Shown: one piece after another, positions 19,375 to 28,924 of the stretch | Position numbering within the stretch: position 1 is the stretch's first letter | How the letters are laid out: each line of letters begins with the position of its first letter | Assembly (NCBI RefSeq): GCF_014196305.1 | Contig: NZ_JACIDJ010000001.1 | Coordinates: 523,683 to 587,682, forward strand | DNA: 64,000 bases | Direction of reading: 5' to 3' | DNA from: Roseococcus suduntuyensis | GTDB taxonomy: Bacteria; Pseudomonadota; Alphaproteobacteria; Acetobacterales; Acetobacteraceae | Translations under genes and position numbers: made by a program | Notes under the pieces: model-generated | Databases searched by the model: none | What the model saw: the letters and a program-made list of their open reading frames with translations, nothing else | Told to the model about the DNA's origin: nothing

Positions 19375-20922
19375 ATGCGTGATCTCGACCTGCTGCGGCT
19401 GGAGCGGCGCGTCGGTCAAATGCTGGTGCCGCTGGTGGAGACGCCGGGCGCCACGGTGGGCGTCTCGCGCGACGGCATGCTGCTGCTGCGGCGGTCCGCG
19501 GGCCTGGCTTCGCTGGAGCTGCATGCGCCCATCGGCATCCCCACCACCTTCCGCATCGCCTCCGTTTCCAAGCAGTTCACCTGCGCCGCCATCCTGATGC
19601 TGGCGCGCGATGGGCTGCTGCGGCTGGACGACACGCTGGGCAGCCACCTGCCCTGGCTGCCCGCCGCACTCGGCGCCGTGACGCTGGACCAGGCCATGCG
19701 CAATGCCGGCGGGCTGCGCGACGTGCTGGAACTGGCGCGGCTGGGCGGCGCGGACCTGGCCACGCCGGTGACCGAGGTGGAGCTGGACGCCCTCATCGCC
19801 CGGCAGGAGGGGCTGAACTTCGCCCCCAACACCCGCTTCCTCTATTCCAACACGGGCTTCCGCCTGCTGGGCCAGGTGGTGGAGCGCGTGGCGCGGCAGT
19901 CGTTGGCGGTGTTCCTGGAACGGCGCATCTTCGGCCCGCTGGGCATGACGCGCACCCGCCACACGCCGGACCTCGCGGTGCCCGTGCCGGGGCTGGCCAC
20001 CGGTTACCTGCCCGATGGCGCCGGGGGCTGGCGCCGCGCGCCGCATGGCTTCCCGCTGGGGGGCGAGGGCGGCCTGGTCTCCGGCGTGGAGGATCTGGCG
20101 CTCTGGGCGCGCTGTCTCTCCCTCGGTTCGCTCCAGTCGGAGCTGGAGGGGATGATCGAGGAGACGGCGCCCTTCGCCAATGGCGCCATGAACCGCTACG
20201 CGCGCGGGCTGGAGGTGGAGAACTGGCGCGGCATCCAGACCGTCAGCCATGGCGGGCTCTGGCCCGGCTACAAGACCGCCTTCCTGCGCGTGCCGGAACG
20301 GCGGCTGACCGTCATCGTCATCACGAACAATGCCTCGCTCGATCCGCACCACATGGCCCTGCAGGTGCTGGAGGCCGCCCTCCAGGGCGACCCCGCCCTG
20401 CGCCCGCCGCCGCCGCACATTCCCAGCGACGGCATGGCCGGGACCTGGCTCTGCGAGGAGGCGGGGCTGTCGCTGGACATCGCGGCGGACCTCCAGGCGC
20501 GCATGCATGGCGTGTCCTTCACGCTGATTCCGGGCGAGGATGGCCGCTTCGTCGCGCGGCGCGGCGCCTTCCCCTTCCACGTGGCACCCCCGCGCGACGG
20601 CGTGCTGGAAGTCGAGATGGATGCCGGCCAGGTGCTGCGCTTCCGCCGCGCCGAAGCCGCGCCCCTGCCCGCGCTGGACGGCGACTGGCATTGCGCCGAA
20701 CTCGGCGCGCGCTGGTGCATCGAGGGCGAGGCGCTGCACGCCCATGGCCCGCTGCGCAATGCCGGGCCGTGGCGCCTCTCGGCGCTGTCGCCGCGGCATC
20801 TGCGGGTGCACATGCCCTCGGTGCTGTTCGAGGGCTGGGCGGATGCGGTGCTGGCCGCGGATGGCCGTTCGCTGGTGGTGAACACCGCCCGGACGCGCGG
20901 CCTGGTGTTCGAACGCCGCTGA
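19375..20922 (+). CDS. Beta-lactamase class C family serine hydrolase
   Basis: A 515-residue serine hydrolase with SVSK at 64-67, YSN at 157-159 and SHGG as the third motif, the class C/esterase catalytic set. No signal peptide is evident, so it may be cytoplasmic. After the roughly 340-residue hydrolase domain comes a C-terminal beta-rich region of about 150 residues. Such proteins are esterases or D-amino acid peptidases. The ATG at 19375 has GGGAG nine bases upstream; an ATG at 19371 meets a stop after three codons. Confidence 0.83.
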   Translation: MRDLDLLRLERRVGQMLVPLVETPGATVGVSRDGMLLLRRSAGLASLELHAPIGIPTTFRIASVSKQFTCAAILMLARDGLLRLDDTLGSHLPWLPAALGAVTLDQAMRNAGGLRDVLELARLGGADLATPVTEVELDALIARQEGLNFAPNTRFLYSNTGFRLLGQVVERVARQSLAVFLERRIFGPLGMTRTRHTPDLAVPVPGLATGYLPDGAGGWRRAPHGFPLGGEGGLVSGVEDLALWARCLSLGSLQSELEGMIEETAPFANGAMNRYARGLEVENWRGIQTVSHGGLWPGYKTAFLRVPERRLTVIVITNNASLDPHHMALQVLEAALQGDPALRPPPPHIPSDGMAGTWLCEEAGLSLDIAADLQARMHGVSFTLIPGEDGRFVARRGAFPFHVAPPRDGVLEVEMDAGQVLRFRRAEAAPLPALDGDWHCAELGARWCIEGEALHAHGPLRNAGPWRLSALSPRHLRVHMPSVLFEGWADAVLAADGRSLVVNTARTRGLVFERR

Positions 20923-20923
20923 G

Positions 20924-20940
20924 CGCCCGCGGGGGCGTTT
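20924..20940 (+). terminator. Candidate hairpin terminator after serine hydrolase
   Basis: CGCCC and GGGCG pair around a GCGG loop two bases after the stop codon, followed by TTT. The stem is short, so strength is uncertain. Confidence 0.45.
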
Positions 20941-20972
20941 CCCCGGACGCGAAGCTTCGCTAGGTTGTCCGT

Positions 20973-21641
20973 GTGGCCGACCTAGACGCCTTCAAGTTGA
21001 TGTCTCGCCCGCCCCTTGTTCGGCCGCGCGCCCGCGCGTGGCTGCCCTGGCACCCGGCGGTGCTGCCGCTGCGCGGCAACCGGGTGCGCGGGCCGGGCCT
21101 GGGCCCCTTCCTGCTGCGCGCCGCCACCCTCTTCGACCATGGCGCCACGAACAACCGCATCACCGTGGGGCCCGGCTTCCACAACCGCGGCCTGGTGGTG
21201 ATGGTGGTGGGGCATGGCAACGAGTTGCGCATCGGCGCGGACGTGGCCTGGGGCGGCCTCATCAGCCTCTATGGCGACGGGCTGGTGGTCGAGATCGGCG
21301 ACCGCTGCGACGCCAAGGGCGTGCGGCTGATCGCGCACCATGCCGATGTGCGGATCGGCGCGGATTGCCTGTTCGCGAAGGGCATCGAAATCCGCTCCTC
21401 CGACATCCACAAGCTGCGCGACCGCGCCAGCGGTGAGCGGCTGAACCCGCCCGCGCCGGTGGCCATCGGCCGGCAGGTGTGGGTGGCCGGCGGCGCCTTC
21501 ATCGGCAAGGGCGTCACGGTGCCCGATGGCTGCGTGGTGGGCGCCCACGCCGTACTGACCCGCCCCTTCACCGAGCGGGATTGCGTGCTGGCCGGACAGC
21601 CGGCGCGCGTCGTGCGGCAGGGGGTGGTCTGGGAGCGGTGA
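20973..21641 (+). CDS. Left-handed beta-helix (hexapeptide) acyltransferase
   Basis: A 222-residue protein with hexapeptide-repeat character from about residue 55 (VEIGDRCDAKGV, VRIGADCLFAKGI, VAIGRQVWVAGGAFIGKG, VPDGCVVGAHAVL), ending AGQPARVV as in LbetaH O-acetyltransferases. It probably acetylates a sugar or surface glycan. GTG at 20973 gives the full frame; ATG at 21000 would drop nine residues. It is a single gene, convergent with the aminotransferase. Confidence 0.8.
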   Translation: MADLDAFKLMSRPPLVRPRARAWLPWHPAVLPLRGNRVRGPGLGPFLLRAATLFDHGATNNRITVGPGFHNRGLVVMVVGHGNELRIGADVAWGGLISLYGDGLVVEIGDRCDAKGVRLIAHHADVRIGADCLFAKGIEIRSSDIHKLRDRASGERLNPPAPVAIGRQVWVAGGAFIGKGVTVPDGCVVGAHAVLTRPFTERDCVLAGQPARVVRQGVVWER

Positions 21642-21645
21642 GGCC

Positions 21646-22857
21646 TCAGGCCGACTTCGCGTAGACCTCCAGCGCCACCTGCACGCCGCCCTTGGCGTGC
21701 GGCACGCCGGCGATCTCCATGGCCATCTCGACCGCGCCCAGCGCGCCGATCACCATGGGTTCGTTCAAATCGCCCAGGTGGCCGATGCGGAAGACGCGGC
21801 CGCCCAGCTTGCCCAGGCCGCCGCCCAGCGAGACGTTGAAGCGTTCGAGCGCCACGCGCCGCAGGTCGTCGGCGTTGTGGCCCTCGGGCATCAGGATGGC
21901 GGTGACGCTGTCCGACCAGCGCTCGGGGTTCTGGCAGAAGAGCTGCGGGCCATTGTTGCCCGACCAGTGCTGCACCGCCGCGCGCACGCCGGCCGCCAGG
22001 CGCGCATGGCGGGCGAAGACGTTCTCCAGCCCTTCCTCCTCCAGCATCAGGCGCAGCGATTCCTGCAGGCCGTAGAAGAGCGTGATGGGAACGGTGCCGA
22101 CGAAGCTCTTGTGGCGGCGGCCGAGCATCTCAGTCCAGTCGAAATAGTGGCGCGGATGGGTGCTGGCGCGGTGCGCGGCCAGGGCCTTTTCCGAGGCGCC
22201 GTTGAAGCTGAAGCCGGTGGGCAGCATCAGCCCCTTCTGGCTGCCGCCCACGCAGACATCCACGCCCCATTCGTCCATCCGGAAATCATAGGAGCCGAGG
22301 GAGGAGATGGTGTCCGCCATCAGCAGCGCCGGGTGGTTCACGCGGTCCATGGCGGCGCGGATCTGCTCGATGGGCAGGCGCGTGCCGGCGGCGGTCTCAT
22401 TGTGGACGGCGCAGACGGCCTTGATGCGGTGCTGCGTGTCGGCGGCCAGCGCGGCCTCGATCGCCGCGATGTCGCAGCCGCGGCGCCAGTCGGCGGCCAC
22501 CATCTGCACCTCGAAGCCCAGCGTGCCGCACATCTTGGCCCAACTGTCGGAGAAATACCCCGTCTCCGGGATCAGCACGAGGTCGCCGGGCGACAGCGTG
22601 TTGACCAGGGATGCCTCCCAGGCGCCATGGCCCGAGGCGGTGTAGAAGAAGATGTGCTGCTCGGTCTTGAGCACCTTCTTGAGGCCCGCCACGCAGGCGT
22701 CATAGACGGCGAGGAAGTTCGGGTCGTTGAAGTCCATGCTGGCCCGCGCGGTGGCGAGCAGGACGGAATCGGGGATGTTGGTCGGCCCCGGATTGGCGAA
22801 GAACAGGCGCCCGCGGGCCGTGGGGCGCGCGGGCTTGTGGGGGGTGCTTCCGTCCAT
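21646..22857 (-). CDS. Class V aminotransferase, serine-glyoxylate type
   Basis: A 403-residue PLP enzyme. The start FFANPGPTNIPDSVL, the middle MADTISSLGSYDFRMDEWGVD and the lysine motif GGSQKGLM match serine-glyoxylate/alanine-glyoxylate aminotransferases. It would convert glyoxylate plus serine to glycine plus hydroxypyruvate. This is relevant to the isocitrate lyase 11 kb away, though not linked in an operon. Length is normal for the family. Confidence 0.86.
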   Translation of the reverse strand: MDGSTPHKPARPTARGRLFFANPGPTNIPDSVLLATARASMDFNDPNFLAVYDACVAGLKKVLKTEQHIFFYTASGHGAWEASLVNTLSPGDLVLIPETGYFSDSWAKMCGTLGFEVQMVAADWRRGCDIAAIEAALAADTQHRIKAVCAVHNETAAGTRLPIEQIRAAMDRVNHPALLMADTISSLGSYDFRMDEWGVDVCVGGSQKGLMLPTGFSFNGASEKALAAHRASTHPRHYFDWTEMLGRRHKSFVGTVPITLFYGLQESLRLMLEEEGLENVFARHARLAAGVRAAVQHWSGNNGPQLFCQNPERWSDSVTAILMPEGHNADDLRRVALERFNVSLGGGLGKLGGRVFRIGHLGDLNEPMVIGALGAVEMAMEIAGVPHAKGGVQVALEVYAKSA

Positions 22858-22993
22858 GGGGGCTGTTCTTTCTGCGTGCGGCGTTCCGCCCAGTTAAGGA
22901 CGGAACGCGGGCCGGTTCAACGGCCGCCTACCTGCTTCCCGTCGGGTGCGAAATACTTGGCGCGGGCCGGCCGCTCGCCTGTAGGCTCAACTT

Positions 22994-23926
22994 ATGGTCA
23001 CAGATTCGCTTGCCCATCCTCGCCTCTATGTCTCCCCGGAAGACGATGCCCGCCAGGACATCGAGGTGGGCGATTTCCGGGGCCGTTCGCTGCTGCTGGC
23101 GCAGCCTGGCGCGAAGGTGCTGGAAATCGGCGCGGGCTACGCGCCGCTGTTCCGGAAGGCGGACGGGTATGACGTCCGCATCATCGACCACCTTCCCACC
23201 GCCGCGCTGATCGAGAAGTATCGCGGGCTGGGCGTGGATACCTCGCGCATCGAGCAGGTGGACCATGTGTGGCATGGGGAGCCCATTCCCGAACTGGTGG
23301 GCGGCCGCCGCTTCGACATCGTCTACGCATCGCATGTGGTCGAGCATTCGACCGACCTCGTGGCCTTCCTGACCGGGGCGATGGAGGTGCTGGAGGAAAC
23401 CGGCGCCATCGTGCTGCTGGTGCCCGACAAGCGCTATTGCTTCGACTATTTCCAGCCGATGACCGACACCGCCAAGGTGCTGGCCGACGCGCACCGCAAG
23501 GCCACGCGGCACAGCTTCGAAAGCCTCTACCGCGAGGAGATGCAGGTCGTCGCGCAACAGAGTGGCGCGCAGCACATCGCCTGGTGGCCGGGCCCGGTGA
23601 GCGATTTTCAGCTGATGCGGTCGGACCCGCGCGCGCGGCTGGCTTCCACGCGCGCGCATGTGGCGGGCACGGACTACGTCGACGCGCACGAGTATTTCTT
23701 CATCCCGTCCACCTTCAACCTGATCGTGGACGAGCTGAACTTCCTGGGCGTGCTGCCGCTGCGGCTCTCGCTGCTGACGCGGGCGCGGGGCTGCGAGTTC
23801 ATGGCGGTGCTGACCCGCGCGCCGCTCGGCCGCATGACGGCCGAGGAGTTCCTCGCCGCCAAGCGGATTCTGGCCCTGCGCGCGGTGCGCGAGCAGCTGG
23901 AGGCCTTCCGGGAGGTCTCCGGCTGA
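22994..23926 (+). CDS. Class I SAM-dependent methyltransferase
   Basis: A 310-residue protein. Motif I VLEIGAGYAPLF is at about residues 42-53, an acidic IIDHLP follows near 65 and FDIVYASHVVEH is motif II/III near 112. The C-terminal half (FFIPSTFNLIVDELNFLG) resembles methyltransferases found with glycan or cell-envelope genes. Substrate unknown. The divergent start region is shared with the aminotransferase. It ends three bases before the Bug remnant. Confidence 0.8.
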   Translation: MVTDSLAHPRLYVSPEDDARQDIEVGDFRGRSLLLAQPGAKVLEIGAGYAPLFRKADGYDVRIIDHLPTAALIEKYRGLGVDTSRIEQVDHVWHGEPIPELVGGRRFDIVYASHVVEHSTDLVAFLTGAMEVLEETGAIVLLVPDKRYCFDYFQPMTDTAKVLADAHRKATRHSFESLYREEMQVVAQQSGAQHIAWWPGPVSDFQLMRSDPRARLASTRAHVAGTDYVDAHEYFFIPSTFNLIVDELNFLGVLPLRLSLLTRARGCEFMAVLTRAPLGRMTAEEFLAAKRILALRAVREQLEAFREVSG

Positions 23927-23929
23927 AGC

Positions 23930-24196
23930 TCAGCGCTCCAGCCGGATGCCCGTCTGGGCCACCACGGCGCGGTACTTCTCCAGCTCCGCCTGCAGGAAAT
24001 CCCGCGTGACCTCGGGCGTGTTGGGGCCGGTCCAGGGCGCCACGCCGGCCTGGATGAGGCGCGAGGCGATGTCGGTGGACCCACCTGGCGCGAAGCCCAC
24101 CGAGATGGAGACCGGGCGTTCGGGAAATGCCTGCGCGGCCGCCACGAGGGGCGTGAGCAGCAGGGAACAGGCGAGGGCCGCGCGGCGCAGCAGCAT
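23930..24196 (-). pseudogene. Bug/TctC receptor with a large in-frame internal deletion
   Basis: An 88-codon frame with a good start (GGAGAA before ATG 24196) and signal peptide MLLRRAALACSLLL. It then reads FPERPVSISVGFAPGGSTD, the N-terminus of a Bug/TctC solute receptor. From about residue 58 it jumps to TPEVTRDFLQAELEKYRAVV and TGIRLE, the C-terminus of the same family. The roughly 220 middle residues forming the two lobes and ligand cleft are absent. The frame is intact, so it could be expressed, but it cannot bind as a normal receptor. Compare the intact relative at 53046-53975. Confidence 0.75.
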
Positions 24197-24284
24197 GAAG
24201 GTTTCTCCCTTGGTGATTTCTTCTGTCCGCACCAAAGCGCGGGATGGTGGGCGGGGCAAGCCTGGACGCGCTAGGCTGCCGGCC

Positions 24285-24698
24285 ATGACGCCCTTCCGCT
24301 GCCTGATCCCGCTGCTGCTGCTGGCCGCCTGCGCCACGCCGCAGCCCCCTGCCGCCTGCCCGCCCGGCCTGCAACAGGCCACGGTGGCGGAGGCCTATTT
24401 CGGCCGCACCTCGCCCGCCCGCGCCGAGATCACGGAGGAGGAATGGCGCGGCTTCCTGGCCGACACCGTCACCCCCGCCTTCCCCGACGGGCTGACGGCG
24501 CTGGACGGCGCGGGCCAGTGGCGCGACGCCCGGGGCCGCATCCTGCTGGAGCGCAGCAAGGTGCTGGTCCTGGTGCTGCCGGGCACCGACCCGGCCGCCG
24601 CACGGGCGCGGCTGCTGCCCGTGGAGAATGCGTGGAAGGCGCGCTTCAACCAGCAATCCGTGTTGACGGTGCTGCGCGGGGCCTGCGTGTCGTTCTGA
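24285..24698 (+). CDS. DUF3574 family lipoprotein
   Basis: A 137-residue protein. The start MTPFRCLIPLLLLAAC has a lipobox LAAC with Cys16, so it is probably a lipoprotein. The rest matches the DUF3574 pattern: YFGRT, EITEEEWRGFLADTVTP, FPDGLTALDGAGQWRD and ERSKVLVLVLPG. The function of the family is unknown. The ATG at 24285 is placed directly before the signal sequence. Its 5' region overlaps only non-coding sequence ahead of the divergent Bug remnant. Confidence 0.78.
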   Translation: MTPFRCLIPLLLLAACATPQPPAACPPGLQQATVAEAYFGRTSPARAEITEEEWRGFLADTVTPAFPDGLTALDGAGQWRDARGRILLERSKVLVLVLPGTDPAAARARLLPVENAWKARFNQQSVLTVLRGACVSF

Positions 24699-24702
24699 CG
24701 CG

Positions 24703-24720
24703 CCGCCCCGAACGGGGTGG
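24703..24720. terminator. Candidate convergent terminator
   Basis: CCGCCCCG and CGGGGTGG form an eight-pair stem (one G-T) with an AA loop, between the converging DUF3574 and Ldh genes. A short ATTTA follows on the plus strand. Confidence 0.4.
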
Positions 24721-24722
24721 AT

Positions 24723-25808
24723 TTACGGCCCGTTGATGCCCAGCCCCGCCGCCGTGTCGAGGATGCTCTGCCAGGTCTCACGCGTGATGGGCACGCCGCT
24801 CACCATGCGTTCCGCGCGGCGGGTCTTCTCCGGCTCGCCGGGGGCCAGCACGGGGGCGTCGGCGTCAATGGGCCGGCAGGACTTCACCCAGTCCAGGTAG
24901 TTCTGCGCGGCCTCGTGGAAGGCGGCTTCATCGGCGAAATGGCTGGGCGAGAGGTAGATGGACAGCATCCCGTTCGCGATGCGCCCGCGCTCCGTGATGG
25001 GGCCGGAGCAGCCGCCGCCCGTCAGCGCGCCCGCCAGCAATTCGCACATGAAGGCGAGGCCAGACCCCTTGTGGTCGCCGAAGGCGCGGATGGCGCCGGT
25101 GCCGCCCGAGGGGTTGCGCGGGCCGACCTCGGGGTAGTCGCCATAGAGGGTGTGCGGGTCGCCGGACATCCGCCCATCGGCCGTGACCAGCGCGTTCTCC
25201 GGCAGCGCCTTGCCGCCATTGCTGGCCACCAGCACCTTGCCCTCGGCCACGAAGGAGGTGGCGAAGTCCAGGATCACGGGGCCGGAGGGCAGCTTCACGC
25301 CCACGCTGAAGGGGGCGGTCGAGAAGCGGCGTTCCGCGCCGCCGAAGGGCGCCACCAGCACGCTGCCCGCCACGTTCACGAAATGCACCGAGATCAGGCC
25401 CTGTTCCGCCGCCATCTCGGCATAGTCGCCGGTGCGGCCGATATGGCCGGCGTTGCGCAGCCCCACGATGCAGCAGCCCTGGGCCAGCGCGCGCGCGATG
25501 CCGAATTCCGCCGCCTGCTGCGCCACCGTCTGGCCGAAGCCGAACTTGCCATCCAGCAGGGCGAAGGCGCCGCCATCGGTCACCACCTCGACCTTCTGGC
25601 CCGCGACGACATGGCCCGCCTTCTGCCATTCGACATAGCGCGGCACGCGCACCACGCCGTGGCTGTCATGGCCCGAGAGGTTGGCGCCCACCAGGTGGTT
25701 CGAGATGCGCGCCGCCTCGGTGGCGCTGCAGCCGGAGGCCGCGAAGATGCGCGTGACGAAGCCTTCCAGCTCCTCCACCGGGATGTACATGTAGTCGGGC
25801 TCGGCCAT
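24723..25808 (-). CDS. Ldh/malate-type NAD(P)-dependent 2-oxoacid dehydrogenase
   Basis: A 361-residue member of the Ldh_2 (YiaK/ComC/AllD) family. HDSHGVVRVPRY at about residues 47-58 is the family hallmark; GHIGRTGDYAEMAAEQGL and FATSFVAEGKV follow. These enzymes interconvert a 2-hydroxyacid such as lactate, malate or a keto-gulonate with its 2-oxo form. It lies 47 bases after the ABC ATPase gene on the same strand and probably uses what the transporter brings in. Confidence 0.85.
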   Translation of the reverse strand: MAEPDYMYIPVEELEGFVTRIFAASGCSATEAARISNHLVGANLSGHDSHGVVRVPRYVEWQKAGHVVAGQKVEVVTDGGAFALLDGKFGFGQTVAQQAAEFGIARALAQGCCIVGLRNAGHIGRTGDYAEMAAEQGLISVHFVNVAGSVLVAPFGGAERRFSTAPFSVGVKLPSGPVILDFATSFVAEGKVLVASNGGKALPENALVTADGRMSGDPHTLYGDYPEVGPRNPSGGTGAIRAFGDHKGSGLAFMCELLAGALTGGGCSGPITERGRIANGMLSIYLSPSHFADEAAFHEAAQNYLDWVKSCRPIDADAPVLAPGEPEKTRRAERMVSGVPITRETWQSILDTAAGLGINGP

Positions 25809-25855
25809 GGGTGTTTCCTCCTGCCGCGGAGACTGCGCCGTGCAGGGTTGCGGGT

Positions 25856-26956
<1,101 letters not shown>

Positions 26957-26977
26957 GGAATGTCCCTATTCTTGCGC

Positions 26978-27024
26978 CGGCCGATTCACGCCTCCGCGCC
27001 ATGCGGCGCTATGACGATCGGACG
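26978..27024. repeat. One 3' hairpin unit (family I, locus D)
   Basis: A single unit with the standard arms and an inner stem GCGCC/GGCGC around ATGC. It lies inside the importer operon, eight bases after the stop of the second permease and 21 bases before the ATPase start. Here it would sit between two co-transcribed genes and could adjust relative transcript levels. Confidence 0.82.
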
Positions 27025-27032
27025 GCAGACGC

Positions 27033-27929
27033 TCAACCCTTTGTCGCGCCGGCCGTCAGGCCCGCGATGTAGTAGTCCATCAGGAACGCGTAGATGACGA
27101 CCGGCGGCAGCGCCGCCATCAGCGCGCCCGCCATGATCTGCCCCCAGGCGAAGGTGTCGGCGCGCACCAGCTGGGACACCACGCCGATGGTCAGCGGCAT
27201 CTGGTCCGGCGTGGTGACGAAGGCGGTGGGATAGACGAAGGCCGCCCAGGACACGGTGAAGGCGAAGATGGTGGCCGCGATGATGCCGGGCAGCGCGACG
27301 GGGATGAAGATCTTGATCAGCATCTGCGGCCAGGTGGCGCCATCAATCAACGCGGCCTCGTCCAACTCCTTCGGGATGGAGGCGAAGTAGCCGATCATGA
27401 TCCAGGTGCAGAAGGGCACGGTCAGCGTCGGATAGACCAGCACCAGCCCCCAGATGGAGTTCAGCAGCCCCAGCCCGCCCACGATCTGATAGAGCGGGAT
27501 GAACAGCAGCGTGTCCGGCACCAGGTAGGTGAGGAAGACGCCCGTCGCCAGCGCCTGGCTGCCCCAGAAGCGCATCCGCGCCAGCGCGAAGGCCGCCAGC
27601 ACCGAGACCACCATCGTGATCGCCACCACGCAGCCCGTGATGATGAGGCTGTTCAGCATGAAGCGCTGGAACATCGGGCTGGTGAGGATGGCGACGAAAT
27701 TGTCCAGCGTCGGGTTCCGCACCAGCCATGGGCTGCCCGTCATCCCCGCGATCTCGGCGCTGCCCTTCAGGCTCGTGATCAGCATGTAGAAGGGCGGCGC
27801 CAGGAAGATGATCGCGGCCACCGTCAGGCTGGCATAGGCCACCCACAACGCCCAGCGCCGCTCCGCCCGCAGGCTGCCGGCCTTGTGGTAGATGCCGGGT
27901 AGTTCCCGGTTGGCGGCGGTGGCCGACAT
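27033..27929 (-). CDS. MalG-type ABC sugar permease
   Basis: A 298-residue inner membrane permease with six apparent membrane segments and the EAA-loop EAALIDGATWPQMLIKIFIP near residue 200 that docks with the ATPase. N-terminal AERRWALWVAYASLTVAAII starts the first helix. The ATG at 27929 shares one base with the stop of the first permease gene, showing coupling. It is part of a CUT1-type importer. Confidence 0.88.
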   Translation of the reverse strand: MSATAANRELPGIYHKAGSLRAERRWALWVAYASLTVAAIIFLAPPFYMLITSLKGSAEIAGMTGSPWLVRNPTLDNFVAILTSPMFQRFMLNSLIITGCVVAITMVVSVLAAFALARMRFWGSQALATGVFLTYLVPDTLLFIPLYQIVGGLGLLNSIWGLVLVYPTLTVPFCTWIMIGYFASIPKELDEAALIDGATWPQMLIKIFIPVALPGIIAATIFAFTVSWAAFVYPTAFVTTPDQMPLTIGVVSQLVRADTFAWGQIMAGALMAALPPVVIYAFLMDYYIAGLTAGATKG

Positions 27930-28861
27930 CACATCTGCTCCTTGTTGCGGCGGACCACGCCGCGCAGGACGAAGAAGGCGCACAGCGCCAACAGCGGCAG
28001 CATGAAGAGCGACACCGCCGCCCCACGCGGGATGTTCCCCGACAGGATGCCCACCTGGAAGGCGTAGGACGCAAACACGTGTGTCAGGTCGCGCGGGCCT
28101 CCATTGGTCAGCACGCGCACGATGTCGTAGTTCGCGAAGGTGACGATGAGGCTGAACAGCACCGTGATGGAGATGATGTTCGCCATCATCGGCAGCGTGA
28201 CGTAGCGCAGCCGCTGGAAGCCCGTGGCGCCATCTATGGCCGCCGCTTCATAGAGCTGCTCCGGCACCGATTTCAGCGCGGCCAGGTACATGATCATGAA
28301 GAAGGGCGCGCCGATCCAGACGTTCACCATGATGATGGCGATGCGCGCCCACCAATGGTGGCCCAGCCACGGCACCTCCGGCACCGAGATCACGGCCAGC
28401 AGCCAGTTGATCGAGGAGTAGGAGGGGTCGAACATCCACCACCAGCCCAGCGTGGACAGCGCGGGCGGAATCACCCAGGGCACCAGCAGCATGCCGCGCC
28501 ACTTGCGCTGCCCCTTGTCGGGGATGTCGTGCAGCATGTGCGCCAGCCAGAAGCCGATCAGCGCCTTCAGCAGCACCGCCGTGATGGCGAAGAAGCAGGA
28601 CTGGAAGGCGACCATCCAGAAGGTCTCGCTTTCCAGCAGGATCTCGTAGTTCAGCGTGCCGACGAACTCGGTCATGCGCCGGTTCAGCATGGACAGGTAG
28701 ATGGCGTAGAAGGCCGGATAGGCGACCAGGCCGATGATGATGACCAGCAGCGGCGTGGTCATCAGCAAAGCGATCGAGGAGCGTCGCCGCGCGAAGCGCT
28801 GCAGGCTGTTGGGCGCGCCGCGCCGAAGGGCCACGCCGGCCAGGCTGCCATCGGCTGCCAT
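27929..28861 (-). CDS. MalF/UgpA-type ABC sugar permease
   Basis: A 310-residue permease with six likely membrane helices and the EAA loop YEAAAIDGATGFQRLRYVTL near residue 215. It pairs with the MalG-type protein to form the channel. The ATG at 28861 follows AAGGGGAA; an upstream in-frame ATG at 28924 would run through the intergenic spacer. The receptor gene lies 63 bases upstream. Confidence 0.87.
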   Translation of the reverse strand: MAADGSLAGVALRRGAPNSLQRFARRRSSIALLMTTPLLVIIIGLVAYPAFYAIYLSMLNRRMTEFVGTLNYEILLESETFWMVAFQSCFFAITAVLLKALIGFWLAHMLHDIPDKGQRKWRGMLLVPWVIPPALSTLGWWWMFDPSYSSINWLLAVISVPEVPWLGHHWWARIAIIMVNVWIGAPFFMIMYLAALKSVPEQLYEAAAIDGATGFQRLRYVTLPMMANIISITVLFSLIVTFANYDIVRVLTNGGPRDLTHVFASYAFQVGILSGNIPRGAAVSLFMLPLLALCAFFVLRGVVRRNKEQM

Positions 28862-28924
28862 GCTCAATTCCCCTTGCTGCTGCGGGGGCGCGGGCGGGCC
28901 TGTCCCGCCCGCGCCATGGGGCAC

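Noticed and set aside
19171-20811. N-terminal extension of ctpA to a 1011-residue protein
   Set aside because: The extra part is antisense to the serine hydrolase and lacks any domain; ctpA has a clean signal peptide at 19170.
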